Assembly: GCA_965279475.1 (NCBI GenBank)
Contig: CBDIIA010000001.1
Location: 1-64,000, forward strand
Length of the DNA stretch: 64,000 bases
Direction: 5' to 3'
Source: Pseudorhodoferax sp965279475
GTDB lineage: Bacteria > Pseudomonadota > Gammaproteobacteria > Burkholderiales > Burkholderiaceae_C
Shown here: positions 40,959 through 49,769 of the stretch, piece by piece
How positions within the stretch are numbered: the stretch's first letter is position 1
Layout: each line of letters opens with the position of its first letter
Program-made: the position numbers and the translations under genes
Notes under the pieces: model-generated
The model's input: only the letters and a program-made list of their open reading frames with translations
What the model was told of the DNA's origin: nothing
The model's database searches: none

Positions 40959-42014
40959 TTAACTGAGCCCGAAGCGGTAGACGCCGGCGGCGTCGACGGA
41001 GCGGCGCAGCTGGCCGTCGAACCAGAGCTTGTGCAGATGGGCGATGGCTTCACCCATCGCAAAGGTGGTCTGGTGCAGGTCGAGCTTGCGTGTGAACATC
41101 ACCGGCAGGATGTCGGCCGCCGTGCGCGGTGTCTCGACGCAGGCCTGCAGCACGCGCGCCAAGTGCTCGCGGTGGTGGTCGTGCAGCTGGCCGATGCGGA
41201 TGTGCAGGCCCTTGAACGGCTTGCCGTGTGCCGGCAGCGTCAGCGTGTCTTCGGCCAGCGGCGCGAACTTGTCGATCGAATCCAGGAACTGCTGCAGCGC
41301 ATTGGCTTCGGGTTCGGTGTCGTAGACGCTCACGTTGGTCGAGATGCGCGGCAGCATCATGTCGCCGCCGATCAGGAGGCCGGCTTCGGCACAGTGCAGC
41401 GCGATGTGCTCAGGCGCATGGCCGTAGCCGCTGATGCAGACCCAGTCGCGCCCGCCGATGTGCAGCACGTCGCCGTCCATCATGCGGCGGTAGGACGCGG
41501 GGATCGAGGGCACCAGGCTGGCGTAGTAGTCGGAGCGTTCGCGGATCTTCTGCACCGACTCGGGATCGGTGAGCCCGTGGCGCTGGAAGAACACCGCGGC
41601 CGCCTCGCCGCCCTGGCCGCTGGTGCCCGAGGTGTTGAGCCGGGCCACGTGGTAGTCGGTCGCGCTCATCCAGAGCGGCGCGTTCCAGCGGTCGCACAGC
41701 CAGTGCGCCAGGCCAACGTGGTCGGGGTGCATGTGTGTGACGACCACGCGCAGGATCGGCAGGCCTTCGAGCTGCGTCGTGAAGATGGTTTCCCACTGCG
41801 CCCGGGCTTCGTCCTTGGCGATGCAGCAGTCCACCACGGTCCAGCCCTGCCTGCCGTCGATCTCGTCGCGCAGCAGCCACAGGTTGATGTGGTCCAGCGC
41901 GAACGGCAGCGCCATGCGGATCCAGCGCACGCCGGGCGCGACCTCCAGAGTCGTGCCAGGGGCGGGCAGGGTGTCGCCCAGTGGGTAGTGCAGCTGGCTT
42001 TCGAGTGCGTTCAT
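40959..42014 (-). CDS. Metallo-beta-lactamase-fold hydrolase
   Basis: A 351-residue MBL-fold protein. VTHMHPDHVGLAHW is the H-x-H-x-D-H metal motif. SGYGHAPEHIALH and GGDMMLPRISTNV supply the later ligands, and a C-terminal helical part is present. Substrates of such proteins include thioesters and glutathione adducts. It is divergent from liuR and has a LiuR box 22 bp ahead of its start, so a role in isovalerate or leucine degradation, perhaps as a thioesterase, is likely. An alternative start at 42071 would run through the box. Confidence 0.85.
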   Translation of the reverse strand: MNALESQLHYPLGDTLPAPGTTLEVAPGVRWIRMALPFALDHINLWLLRDEIDGRQGWTVVDCCIAKDEARAQWETIFTTQLEGLPILRVVVTHMHPDHVGLAHWLCDRWNAPLWMSATDYHVARLNTSGTSGQGGEAAAVFFQRHGLTDPESVQKIRERSDYYASLVPSIPASYRRMMDGDVLHIGGRDWVCISGYGHAPEHIALHCAEAGLLIGGDMMLPRISTNVSVYDTEPEANALQQFLDSIDKFAPLAEDTLTLPAHGKPFKGLHIRIGQLHDHHREHLARVLQACVETPRTAADILPVMFTRKLDLHQTTFAMGEAIAHLHKLWFDGQLRRSVDAAGVYRFGLS

Positions 42015-42036
42015 GTGCAGGTGTTTTGGTTCATAA

Positions 42037-42058
42037 TTGACGTTTACGTAAACGTCAA
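42037..42058. promoter_or_regulatory. LiuR box in the MBL/liuR divergent promoter
   Basis: A perfect 22-bp palindrome: TTGACGTTTAC followed directly by its reverse complement. It sits between the MBL gene and liuR. The form agrees with my recollection of the published LiuR motif of proteobacteria (TTTACGTAAA core). A near copy occurs at 50178-50199. Confidence 0.8.
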
Positions 42059-42125
42059 CTTGCGGCTTCATTGTAGGCGCTGCGATCGCTGCCCGCTGTC
42101 ACGCCGGTTGATCCATTCCGAGACC

Positions 42126-42554
42126 ATGGGCACCACCTATTCGATCAGCGATCTGGCCAGGGAATTCGATCTGACCACACGCGCCATGCGCTTCTACGAA
42201 GACATGGGCCTGCTGCTGCCCGAGCGCTCGGGTCCCGGCGGCCGCAACCGCGTGTACAGCGGCCGGGACCGCACCCGTCTCAAGCTGACCCTGCGTGCCA
42301 AGCGCCTCGGCCTGTCGTTGACCGAGGCCAAGGACATCCTCGACATGTATGACAGCCCGCGCGACACGGTGCCGCAGCTGAAGAAGTTTCTCGTCGTGCT
42401 GGGCGGCCACCGTGCGCAGCTGGAGGCGCAGATGGTCGACTTGCAGGCCAACCTCGACGAAGTGCGTGTGCACGAGCGCGAGGCAAAGGCGCTGCTTGCC
42501 AAGAACGAGAAGAGCGAGAAAAACGAGAAGACCGAACGCAAGGCGGCGAAATGA
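42126..42554 (+). CDS. liuR: MerR-family regulator of leucine/isovalerate catabolism
   Basis: A 142-residue MerR-type regulator. The winged HTH is YSISDLAREFDLTTRAMRFYEDMGLL ... RDRTRLKLTLRAKRLGLSLTEAKDIL (about residues 5-75), followed by a dimerisation coiled coil and a Lys/Glu-rich tail. Neighbouring liu genes and the adjacent palindrome identify it as LiuR. It probably regulates its own promoter and the divergent MBL gene. The stop overlaps the thioesterase start (ATGA). Confidence 0.92.
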   Translation: MGTTYSISDLAREFDLTTRAMRFYEDMGLLLPERSGPGGRNRVYSGRDRTRLKLTLRAKRLGLSLTEAKDILDMYDSPRDTVPQLKKFLVVLGGHRAQLEAQMVDLQANLDEVRVHEREAKALLAKNEKSEKNEKTERKAAK

Positions 42555-43018
42555 GCGACCCCGTTCCGACGTCGGGTGTGGACAGCGCGCCAGCGCTCTC
42601 GCCGTTCGAGCGCGTGCGCCGCAGCTTCGAGCGCCAGGGCATGATGCGCCATCTGGGCGCCCGGCTGCTGCGGGTCGAGCCCGGCCTGTGCGAGGTGGCC
42701 CTGCCCTACTCGGAACTGGTGACGCAGCAGCAGGGCGGCTTCCATGGTGGCGCGATGGGGGCGCTGGCCGACATCGCCGGCGGTTACGCGGGCCTGAGCG
42801 TGGCCGCACCGGGCATGGAGGTGGTCACCATCGAATTCAAGATCAACTTCCTGGCCGCATTCGAGGGCGGCGAGCTGCGTGCCACAGGCCGCGTATTGAA
42901 GGCCGGCAAACGCGTGATCGTGACGGCCGCGGACGTCGTGCATGTGGATGCCGAAGGCCGCACCAGCGCCTGCGCCGTGCTGCAGCAGACGCTGGCGCCG
43001 GTCGCGCAGCGATATTGA
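42551..43018 (+). CDS. PaaI-type hotdog thioesterase
   Basis: A 155-residue hotdog-fold protein with QQGGFHGGAMGALADIAGGYAGL (central helix and active-site region) and VTIEFKINFLAAFEGGELRATG. It probably releases CoA from acyl-CoA intermediates when they build up. It is translationally coupled to liuR (4-bp overlap) and lies 49 bp before liuA. Confidence 0.87.
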   Translation: MSDPVPTSGVDSAPALSPFERVRRSFERQGMMRHLGARLLRVEPGLCEVALPYSELVTQQQGGFHGGAMGALADIAGGYAGLSVAAPGMEVVTIEFKINFLAAFEGGELRATGRVLKAGKRVIVTAADVVHVDAEGRTSACAVLQQTLAPVAQRY

Positions 43019-43067
43019 GCGGCCCTCACCGCCGACATTCCATTCAGACAGACACAGGAGAGACAAC

Positions 43068-44246
43068 ATGAACATGCCAGGACTCGACTTCCAGCTCGGC
43101 GACGACATCAACGCGCTGCGCGACGCGGTGCGCGACTTCGCCCAGGCCGAGATCGCGCCGCGCGCCGCCGAGATCGACCGCAGCGACCGGTTTCCGATGG
43201 ACCTGTGGCGCAAGATGGGTGAACTCGGCGTGCTGGGCATCACCGCGCCCGAGACCTATGGCGGCGCCGGCATGGGCTACCTCGCGCACATGATCGCGAT
43301 GGAGGAGATCAGCCGCGCCAGCGCCTCCGTGGGGCTGAGTTACGGCGCGCACAGCAACCTGTGCGTGAACCAGTTGAAGCGCAACGGCACCGACGCCCAG
43401 CGCCAGAAGTACCTGCCCAGGCTGATCAGCGGCGAACACGTGGGCGCGCTGGCGATGAGCGAGCCCGGCGCGGGCTCGGACGTGATCTCGATGAAGCTCA
43501 AGGCTGAGGACAAGGGTGGCTACTACCTGCTGAACGGCAGCAAGATGTGGATCACCAACGGCCCCGATGCCGACACGCTGGTGGTCTATGCCAAGACCGA
43601 ACCCGAGCTCGGTGCGCGCGGTGTCACAGCCTTCCTAATCGAGAAGACCATGCCCGGTTTCTCGTGCGCGCAGAAGCTCGACAAGCTGGGCATGCGCGGC
43701 AGCCATACCGGCGAGCTGGTGTTCCAGAACGTCGAGGTACCCACGGCCAACATCCTGGGCAGCCTGAACGGCGGCGCCAAGGTGCTGATGAGCGGGCTCG
43801 ACTACGAGCGCGCCGTGCTCGCGGCCGGGCCGATCGGCATCATGCAGGCGGTGATGGACAACGTCGTGCCCTATGTGCACGACCGCAAGCAGTTCGGCCA
43901 GAGCATCGGCGAGTTCCAGCTGATCCAGGGCAAGCTGGCCGACATGTACACCGTGCTGCAGGCCGGCCGCGCGTTCTGCTACACCATCGGCAAGAACCTC
44001 GACATGCTGGGCAGCGAGCACGTGCGCCAGGTGCGGAAAGACTGTGCCTCCGTCATCCTCTGGTGCGCCGAGAAAGCCACCTGGATGGCCGGCGAGGGCG
44101 TGCAGATCTTCGGCGGCAACGGCTACATCAACGACTACCCGCTGGGCCGCCTGTGGCGCGATGCCAAGCTGTACGAGATCGGCGCCGGCACCAGTGAAGT
44201 GCGGCGCATGCTGATCGGCCGCGAGCTGTTCGCCGAGACTATGTAA
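43068..44246 (+). CDS. liuA: Isovaleryl-CoA dehydrogenase
   Basis: A 392-residue FAD-dependent acyl-CoA dehydrogenase that converts isovaleryl-CoA to 3-methylcrotonyl-CoA. The catalytic Glu sits in LDYERAVLAAGPIGIMQAV, the position special to isovaleryl-CoA dehydrogenases. The usual C-terminal Glu position instead reads YEIGAGTSEVRR. AMSEPGAGSDV and FGGNGYINDYPLGRLWRDAK are family motifs. CAGGAGAGACAAC precedes the ATG. Confidence 0.95.
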   Translation: MNMPGLDFQLGDDINALRDAVRDFAQAEIAPRAAEIDRSDRFPMDLWRKMGELGVLGITAPETYGGAGMGYLAHMIAMEEISRASASVGLSYGAHSNLCVNQLKRNGTDAQRQKYLPRLISGEHVGALAMSEPGAGSDVISMKLKAEDKGGYYLLNGSKMWITNGPDADTLVVYAKTEPELGARGVTAFLIEKTMPGFSCAQKLDKLGMRGSHTGELVFQNVEVPTANILGSLNGGAKVLMSGLDYERAVLAAGPIGIMQAVMDNVVPYVHDRKQFGQSIGEFQLIQGKLADMYTVLQAGRAFCYTIGKNLDMLGSEHVRQVRKDCASVILWCAEKATWMAGEGVQIFGGNGYINDYPLGRLWRDAKLYEIGAGTSEVRRMLIGRELFAETM

Positions 44247-44330
44247 CAGCATCACGGGGCCAAAGCGCGGAGAATACAAAATTGCTGCACCGCAGCGATT
44301 GCCGCCTCAACCGTGTGACGGACCTACACC

Positions 44331-45008
44331 ATGACCGACTCCCTCCAGCACCTGCTCGACAACAACCGCAACTGGGCCGCCCAGATGGAGCAGCGCCGTC
44401 CCGGTTTCTTCACCGGCCTGATGGCGCAGCAGAAGCCCAAGTACATGTGGATCGGCTGCGCCGACAGCCGCGTGCCGGCCAACGAGATCACCGGGCTGGA
44501 CCCGGGCGAAGTGTTCGTGCACCGCAACGTCGCCAACGTGGTGGTGCACTCGGATCTCAACGCGCTGTCCACGATCCAGTTCGCGGTGGACAACCTGCGC
44601 GTCGAGCACATCATGGTGGTCGGCCACTACGGCTGCGGCGGCGTGCGCGCGGTGCTGGAGAAGCAGCGTGTCGGCCTCGTGGACAACTGGCTCGCCCACA
44701 TCGGCGACCTGCGGCTACGCCACCGCAAGCGCATCGACCACCTGCCGCCCGATGCGCAACTGGATGTGCTGTGCGAGATCAACGTGATCGAGCAGGTGGG
44801 CAACGTGGCGCTCTCCACCGTGGTGCGCGACGCCTGGGCGCGCGGCCAGAAGCTCACCGTGCACGGCTGGTGTTATGGACTGAAGGACGGCCTGGTGAAG
44901 AACCTGAACGTCAGCATGGACAACAGCGACAGCGTGGTCGAGGTGTTCCGCTCCGCCATCAAGCGCTACCCACGCGATACGTCGGCGCCGCAAGGCGATG
45001 ACGATTGA
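44331..45008 (+). CDS. can: Beta-class carbonic anhydrase
   Basis: A 225-residue zinc enzyme interconverting CO2 and bicarbonate. The zinc ligands are Cys43, His99 and Cys102, and the catalytic dyad is Asp45-Arg47 (GCADSRVPAN; VVGHYGCGGV). The length fits E. coli Can. It lies between liuA and the thiolase, so it may provide bicarbonate for the methylcrotonyl-CoA carboxylase encoded downstream. Confidence 0.95.
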   Translation: MTDSLQHLLDNNRNWAAQMEQRRPGFFTGLMAQQKPKYMWIGCADSRVPANEITGLDPGEVFVHRNVANVVVHSDLNALSTIQFAVDNLRVEHIMVVGHYGCGGVRAVLEKQRVGLVDNWLAHIGDLRLRHRKRIDHLPPDAQLDVLCEINVIEQVGNVALSTVVRDAWARGQKLTVHGWCYGLKDGLVKNLNVSMDNSDSVVEVFRSAIKRYPRDTSAPQGDDD

Positions 45009-45043
45009 AACCTCTTGTGTCCTCACTCTGAAAGGAAGCCACC

Positions 45044-46237
45044 ATGTCTGACTCGAAGCAAGATCCCGTCGTGATCGTCGGCGCCGCACGCACCCCCATG
45101 GGCGGTTTCCAGGGCGACTTTGCCAGCCTCGCGGCGCACGACCTGGGTGGCGTGGCCATCGCGGCCGCGGTCCAGCGTTCCGGCATCGCAGCCGACCAGG
45201 TCGGTGAAGTCTTGTTCGGCAACTGCCTGATGGCCGGCCAGGGCCAGGCGCCGGCGCGCCAGGCAGCGTTCAAGGGCGGCCTGCCCAAGAGCGCGGGCGC
45301 GGTCACCTTGTCGAAGATGTGCGGCTCGGGCATGAAGGCCGCGATGATGGCGCACGACATGCTGCTGGCCGGCAGCCACGACGTGATGGTGGCCGGCGGC
45401 ATGGAGAGCATGACCAACGCGCCGCACCTGCTGCCCAAAGGCCGCAGCGGCATCCGCATCGGCCACGACCGTGTGATGGACCACATGATGCTCGACGGCC
45501 TGGAAGACGCCTACGAACCCGGCCGCTCGATGGGCACCTTCGGCGAAGACTGCGCCGCCAAGTACGGCTTCACGCGCGACGAGCAGGACAAGTTCGCGAT
45601 GACCAGCGTCAAGCGCGCGCAGGCCGCCACCCAGTCGGGCGCGTTCGCAGCCGAGATCGCGCCGGTCACTGTGAAGAGCCGTGCCGGCGAGACCGTGGTG
45701 TCGACCGACGAGGGCCCGGGCAAGATCAAGCTCGACAAGATCCCGACCCTGAAGCCGGCGTTCAAGAAGGACGGCACGATCACCGCTGCCTCCAGCTCGT
45801 CGATCAACGACGGCGCCGCGGCGCTGGTGTTGACCCTGGCCTCGACCGCCAAACGCCTGGGCGCGAAGCCGATCGCCCGCATCGTCGCCCACACCACCCA
45901 CGCGCAGGAGCCCAACTGGTTCGCCACGGCACCGGTGGGCGCGGTGCAGAAGCTGCTGGCCAAGACCGGCTGGAGCGTGAAGGATGTCGACCTGTGGGAG
46001 ATCAACGAAGCCTTCGCCGTGGTGCCGATGGCGCTGATGACCGAGCTGGGCATCCCGCACGACATCGTCAACGTGAACGGCGGCGCCTGTGCCTTGGGCC
46101 ACCCGATCGGCGCCAGCGGTGCGCGCATCATGGTCACGCTGATCCATGCGCTGCAAGCCAAGGGCAAGAAGCGCGGCATCGCCACCTTGTGCATCGGCGG
46201 CGGCGAGGCGACAGCGCTGGCGCTCGAACTGCTGTAG
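45044..46237 (+). CDS. atoB: Acetyl-CoA acetyltransferase (thiolase)
   Basis: A 397-residue biosynthetic or degradative thiolase. The catalytic residues are Cys93 (KMCGSGMKA), His353 (GHPIGASG) and Cys383 (CIGGGEA), with the NEAFAVV loop. It splits acetoacetyl-CoA, the level reached from the acetoacetate produced by leucine degradation. AAGGAAG precedes the ATG at 45044. Confidence 0.95.
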   Translation: MSDSKQDPVVIVGAARTPMGGFQGDFASLAAHDLGGVAIAAAVQRSGIAADQVGEVLFGNCLMAGQGQAPARQAAFKGGLPKSAGAVTLSKMCGSGMKAAMMAHDMLLAGSHDVMVAGGMESMTNAPHLLPKGRSGIRIGHDRVMDHMMLDGLEDAYEPGRSMGTFGEDCAAKYGFTRDEQDKFAMTSVKRAQAATQSGAFAAEIAPVTVKSRAGETVVSTDEGPGKIKLDKIPTLKPAFKKDGTITAASSSSINDGAAALVLTLASTAKRLGAKPIARIVAHTTHAQEPNWFATAPVGAVQKLLAKTGWSVKDVDLWEINEAFAVVPMALMTELGIPHDIVNVNGGACALGHPIGASGARIMVTLIHALQAKGKKRGIATLCIGGGEATALALELL

Positions 46238-46272
46238 ACCTGCCCGAGCCTCTTTCTTCTGCTGCCCACCCC

Positions 46273-46941
46273 ATGCCAACCATCCTCATCCTCGGCGCGT
46301 CGCGCGGCATCGGTTTCGAGTTCGCGCGCCAGTACCGCGAGGCCGGCGATCGCGTGATCGCGACCGCGCGCGACGCGGCCGGCATCGAACGGCTCAAGGC
46401 GCTGGGGGCCGAGCCGTTGCGCGTCGACGTGTCGGACCCGGCCAGCGTCAGCGGCCTGGCCTGGCAGCTCGATGGCGAGAAGATCGACGTGGCGCTCTAC
46501 GTGGCCGGTGTCTATGCCAAGGGCAACGCCACCGCACCTCCGACGCGGGAAGCGTTCGACCACGTGATGCACACCAACGTGCTCGGCGCGATGCAGGCGC
46601 TGCCCCAGGTCGCGCCCCTGGTGGAGGCGGCCGGCGGCGTGTTCGCGTTCATCAGCAGCGGCATGGGCCAGATCGCCACCGTGGCCTCGAGCGATGCCTG
46701 GACCTACCGCGTCAGCAAGGCCGCTCTCAACATGGCCGTGGCCGGGGCCCAGCACGACTACCCCGGCGCCGTGCTGCTGGCGTTGTGCCCCGGCTGGGTG
46801 CAGACCGACATGGGCGGCGCGGCGGCCTCGCTGACGGTGGACGCCAGCGTCTCGGCGATGCGTGCCACGCTGGCGGGCGTGACCGCACGCGACCGCGGCC
46901 GCTTCCTGCACCACGACGGCCGTCCCTATGACGGCTGGTAA
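46273..46941 (+). CDS. Short-chain dehydrogenase/reductase
   Basis: A 222-residue SDR. ILGASRGIGFEFARQ is the nucleotide loop, and the catalytic set is Ser (FISSGMGQ), Tyr and Lys (YRVSKAALN). It is shorter than the classical 250 residues, and the PGWVQTDMGG end matches the C-factor-like (CsgA-type) SDRs. It lies 35 bp after the thiolase gene. The substrate is unknown. Confidence 0.88.
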   Translation: MPTILILGASRGIGFEFARQYREAGDRVIATARDAAGIERLKALGAEPLRVDVSDPASVSGLAWQLDGEKIDVALYVAGVYAKGNATAPPTREAFDHVMHTNVLGAMQALPQVAPLVEAAGGVFAFISSGMGQIATVASSDAWTYRVSKAALNMAVAGAQHDYPGAVLLALCPGWVQTDMGGAAASLTVDASVSAMRATLAGVTARDRGRFLHHDGRPYDGW

Positions 46942-46998
46942 GGCCAAGCGCCGCGGCAGCGTCCGGCGGCGCATGCCGCTGCCGCACACCGGGGCCGT

Positions 46999-48126
46999 GT
47001 GAAGGTCGTCCTCCTCGGTGGGTACGGCAACTTCGGTGCGCGCATCAGCCGCGCGCTGGCCGGCCATGCCGGCATCGAACTCTGCATCGCCGGGCGAGAC
47101 CTGCGGCGTGCGCAGGCCCTGGCGTCCGACCTGCCTGCCACGCAGGCGTTGGCGCTGGACGTGCAGGCACCAGACCTCGTGCCGCGACTGGCCGCCAGCG
47201 GTGCGGATCTGGTCGTCCACACCGCAGGTCCCTTCCAGGGACAGGACTACAGCGTACCCCTGGCGGTGGCCGGGGCGGGCGCGCACTACATCGATCTGGC
47301 CGACGGGCGGCGGTTCGTCTGCGACTTCCCCGCGGCGGTGGATGCCGCGTTCCGCGCCAGCGGGCGCACGGCCATCACCGGTGCCAGCACCGTGCCCGCG
47401 CTGTCGTCCGCCGTGGTGCAGCATCTGGCAGCGGGCTGGACGCGGCTCGATAGCATCGACATCTGCATCGCCCCGGCCCAGACCGCCCCGCGCGGTGTGG
47501 CGACGCTGCGCGCCGTGCTGAGTTATTGCGGCGAGCCGGTGCGCATCTGGCAACACGGCCGCTGGACCCACGCGCCCGGCTGGGCGGCACCGCAGCCGGT
47601 GTTGTTCGCGCGTTTGCGCCCCCGGCGTGCGGCGCTGTGCGACATCCCGGACCTGGAGCTGTTCCCGGCCCACTTCGCCGGCGTGCAGGACGTGATGTTC
47701 CGCGCCGCGCTGGAGGTGCGGTGGGCGCAGACCGGTTTTGCCGTGCTGGCGGCGCTGCGCCGGGCACGCCTGATCCCGTCGCCAGTGCGCTGGGCCGGCC
47801 TGCTGAACGCCGCGGCTCGGGTGTTCGACCCGCTGGGGTCGGGGCTGGGTGGCATGGTCGTGCGGGTTCGCGGCCTGCGCGGCGACGGGCAGGTAGCGCA
47901 ACGCACCTGGCACATCGCGGCAGACGACGACCATGGCCCCGAGATCCCGTGCATGGCGGCCGTCCTGCTGGCGCAGCGGCTGGCCGCGGAGGAGCGGATG
48001 CCACCCGGCGCCCGGGTCTGCATGGGTCTGCTGGCGCTGGAAGAGTTCGCCCCGCAGTTCGCGCGCTGGGGCATGTTGACCGACGTGGTCGAGGAGGCAT
48101 GCGATGGCCGTGCACCGCCGGCTTGA
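46999..48126 (+). CDS. Saccharopine dehydrogenase-like NAD(P)-binding protein
   Basis: A 375-residue protein with an N-terminal Rossmann fold (VVLLGGYGNFGARISRAL) and HTAGPFQGQDYSVPLAVAGAGAHYIDLADG, the saccharopine-dehydrogenase/trans-acting enoyl reductase pattern. It is probably not a lysine enzyme. It begins with GTG at 46999 and its end overlaps the next gene by 23 bp. With the SRPBCC, DoxX-like and DUF2269 genes it forms a compact unit. Confidence 0.8.
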   Translation: MKVVLLGGYGNFGARISRALAGHAGIELCIAGRDLRRAQALASDLPATQALALDVQAPDLVPRLAASGADLVVHTAGPFQGQDYSVPLAVAGAGAHYIDLADGRRFVCDFPAAVDAAFRASGRTAITGASTVPALSSAVVQHLAAGWTRLDSIDICIAPAQTAPRGVATLRAVLSYCGEPVRIWQHGRWTHAPGWAAPQPVLFARLRPRRAALCDIPDLELFPAHFAGVQDVMFRAALEVRWAQTGFAVLAALRRARLIPSPVRWAGLLNAAARVFDPLGSGLGGMVVRVRGLRGDGQVAQRTWHIAADDDHGPEIPCMAAVLLAQRLAAEERMPPGARVCMGLLALEEFAPQFARWGMLTDVVEEACDGRAPPA

Positions 48127-48592
48127 GTTCGACATGCCCGCGTCCGCGGCGGTCGTGTTCGACACCTTTCACTACCACCACTGGCGGCCCCGCTGGGATT
48201 CGCTGGTGCGCGGCACCGAAGTGGTTGGCGGCGCGCCCTGTCCCAGCGTCGGCGCGGTCAGCGTCAACGGGGGCGGCGGCTGGATGCGGTGGCTGTCGAT
48301 GTCGACGCAGTTCGTCAGCTTCGACCGGCCCCACCTCGCCGCCGCGACGATGGTCGGCCGCTCCTTCCCGTTCGCGCGCTGGGCCGCGTCGATGCGGCAC
48401 GAAGCCCTGGACGCCGGCCGTTCCCGCATGGTCTACACCTACACCTTCCGCGCAGCCCCCGCATGGCTGGAACCGGTGGTGGCCCTCGCCTTCGAGCGCC
48501 AGACCCGCAAACGTTTCGCTCGGCTGGCGGCTTTCCTGGCGCTGCATGCCGATGAGGTGGTGCAGTGGCAGCGGGTGCAACATCTTGTTTGA
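48104..48592 (+). CDS. SRPBCC-family (START-like) protein
   Basis: A 162-residue helix-grip-fold protein. The N-terminus LEFDMPASAAVVFDTFHYHHW resembles polyketide cyclase/SRPBCC starts, and EPVVALAFERQTRKRFARLAAFL is the C-terminal helix. Such proteins bind lipids or hydrophobic ligands. GGAGG precedes the ATG. Catalysis cannot be inferred. Confidence 0.75.
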   Translation: MAVHRRLEFDMPASAAVVFDTFHYHHWRPRWDSLVRGTEVVGGAPCPSVGAVSVNGGGGWMRWLSMSTQFVSFDRPHLAAATMVGRSFPFARWAASMRHEALDAGRSRMVYTYTFRAAPAWLEPVVALAFERQTRKRFARLAAFLALHADEVVQWQRVQHLV

Positions 48593-48953
48593 CGCTGCCG
48601 ACCGCAGCTTGCTGCGCTGGAGCCTGATCGTCGTCTGGCTGCTCACGGCTGTCGTCAGCATCGTGGAATGGCAAGGGCGCAGCAGCGAGTTGCTGGCCGC
48701 CAGCGGCGTTGTGCGGCCGTGGCTGCGCGATGTGGTCATCGGCGCGGGAGTTGCGGTCGATCTGCTGCTGGGCCTGGCGCTGTGGCGGCGGCCGGGGCGC
48801 GCCACCTACCTTCTTGCGCTGGGAATGATGCTGGCGATGACGGTGGCAGCCACTGTTCTGCAGCCGGGCCTGTGGCTTCATCCGCTGGGGCCGCTGCTGA
48901 AGAATCTGCCCATCGGCGCGCTGCTGTGGGTCCTTGCCCGGAGAACGCCATGA
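48585..48953 (+). CDS. DoxX-like small membrane protein
   Basis: A protein of about 122 residues with four hydrophobic segments (RWSLIVVWLLTAVVSIV, DVVIGAGVAVDLLLGLAL, YLLALGMMLAMTVAATVL and a shorter last one), like DoxX-like proteins. No ATG fits. A TTG at 48585, overlapping the SRPBCC stop, is the likely start, but another non-ATG start inside the first segment is possible. Its end overlaps the DUF2269 gene (ATGA). Confidence 0.7.
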   Translation: MFDAADRSLLRWSLIVVWLLTAVVSIVEWQGRSSELLAASGVVRPWLRDVVIGAGVAVDLLLGLALWRRPGRATYLLALGMMLAMTVAATVLQPGLWLHPLGPLLKNLPIGALLWVLARRTP

Positions 48954-49423
48954 GCACCTATCTGCTGCTGAAGTGGCTGCACATTCTTTCGAGTGTGGTG
49001 ATGGTCGGCACCGGCCTGGGCACGGCGTTCTACATGTTCTTCACCTTGCGCAGCGGCAACCTCGCGGCGCAGGCCGTGGTGGCCCGGCTGGTCGTGCGGG
49101 CGGACTGGTGGTTCACCACGCCGACCGTGTTCCTGCAGCCGGCCACCGGCCTGCTGCTGGCCCACATGGGCGGCTGGCCGTTGTCGACGCCCTGGCTGAT
49201 GCTGTCATTGGGACTGTTCCTTCTGGCCGGCGTGTGCTGGCTGCCTGTCGTCTGGCTGCAGCTGCGCATGGCCGCGATGACCCGACAGGCCGTGGCGTCG
49301 GGGCAAGACCTGCCGCAGGTGTTCTGGCGTTATGCGCGCTGGTGGCAGCGGCTCGGTTACCCTGCGTTTCTGGCCATGCTGGCAGTGTTCTATCTGATGG
49401 TGAACAAGCCGGTATTGTGGTGA
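48950..49423 (+). CDS. DUF2269-family membrane protein
   Basis: A 157-residue protein with four hydrophobic segments. LLLKWLHILSSVVMVGTGLGTAFYMF and RADWWFTTPTVFLQPATGLLL are typical of DUF2269. The buried His in KWLHILSS and the overall size recall small haem- or quinone-linked membrane proteins, but the function is not known. GGAGAACGCC precedes the ATG. Confidence 0.82.
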   Translation: MSTYLLLKWLHILSSVVMVGTGLGTAFYMFFTLRSGNLAAQAVVARLVVRADWWFTTPTVFLQPATGLLLAHMGGWPLSTPWLMLSLGLFLLAGVCWLPVVWLQLRMAAMTRQAVASGQDLPQVFWRYARWWQRLGYPAFLAMLAVFYLMVNKPVLW

Positions 49424-49469
49424 ATAGCGTGTGGCCAAGTGTCACACGTTGTTCGCACTTTCCCGGTTT

Positions 49470-49488
49470 GGCTTACCATATGGCTTAC
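49470..49488. promoter_or_regulatory. Candidate VapBC operator
   Basis: The direct repeat GGCTTAC is at 49470-49476 and again at 49482-49488. A CCATATGG dyad (49476-49483) lies between and over them, 17 bp before vapB. Toxin-antitoxin promoters often have such sites for autoregulation by the antitoxin-toxin complex. Confidence 0.4.
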
Positions 49489-49505
49489 TTTTTGAAAGAG
49501 CCACG

Positions 49506-49769
49506 ATGGACACCGTCACTGTCTCGAGCAAAGGGCAACTGGTCATTCCCAAAGCCGTTCGTTTGTCCGCCCACCTGGAGCCGGGCTCGGTGCTGGCGGT
49601 GCAGTACGTCGACGGTGAGATCCGGCTGCGGCCCCTGATCCCGGCAAGCGCCAGTGCCCTCGACGAAGTTGGAGGGTGCCTGGCCAAGCCGGGCCGCAAG
49701 CGGCTGAGCGATGCGCAGACAAAAGCGGCGATCCGGGCGCGCCTCCAGGCAAGAAACGCAGCTTCTTGA
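49506..49769 (+). CDS. vapB: AbrB/MazE-type antitoxin (VapB)
   Basis: An 87-residue protein. VTVSSKGQLVIPKAVR is the swapped-hairpin AbrB DNA-binding domain. The C-terminal part, rich in Ala and Arg (GRKRLSDAQTKAAIRARLQ), would wrap the toxin. It overlaps the toxin gene by 4 bp (TTGA). Confidence 0.9.
   Translation: MDTVTVSSKGQLVIPKAVRLSAHLEPGSVLAVQYVDGEIRLRPLIPASASALDEVGGCLAKPGRKRLSDAQTKAAIRARLQARNAAS

Noticed and set aside
45511..48165. An 884-codon minus-strand frame
   Set aside because: It lies opposite the thiolase, SDR and saccharopine-dehydrogenase-like genes, with no recognisable domain and a low-complexity composition.
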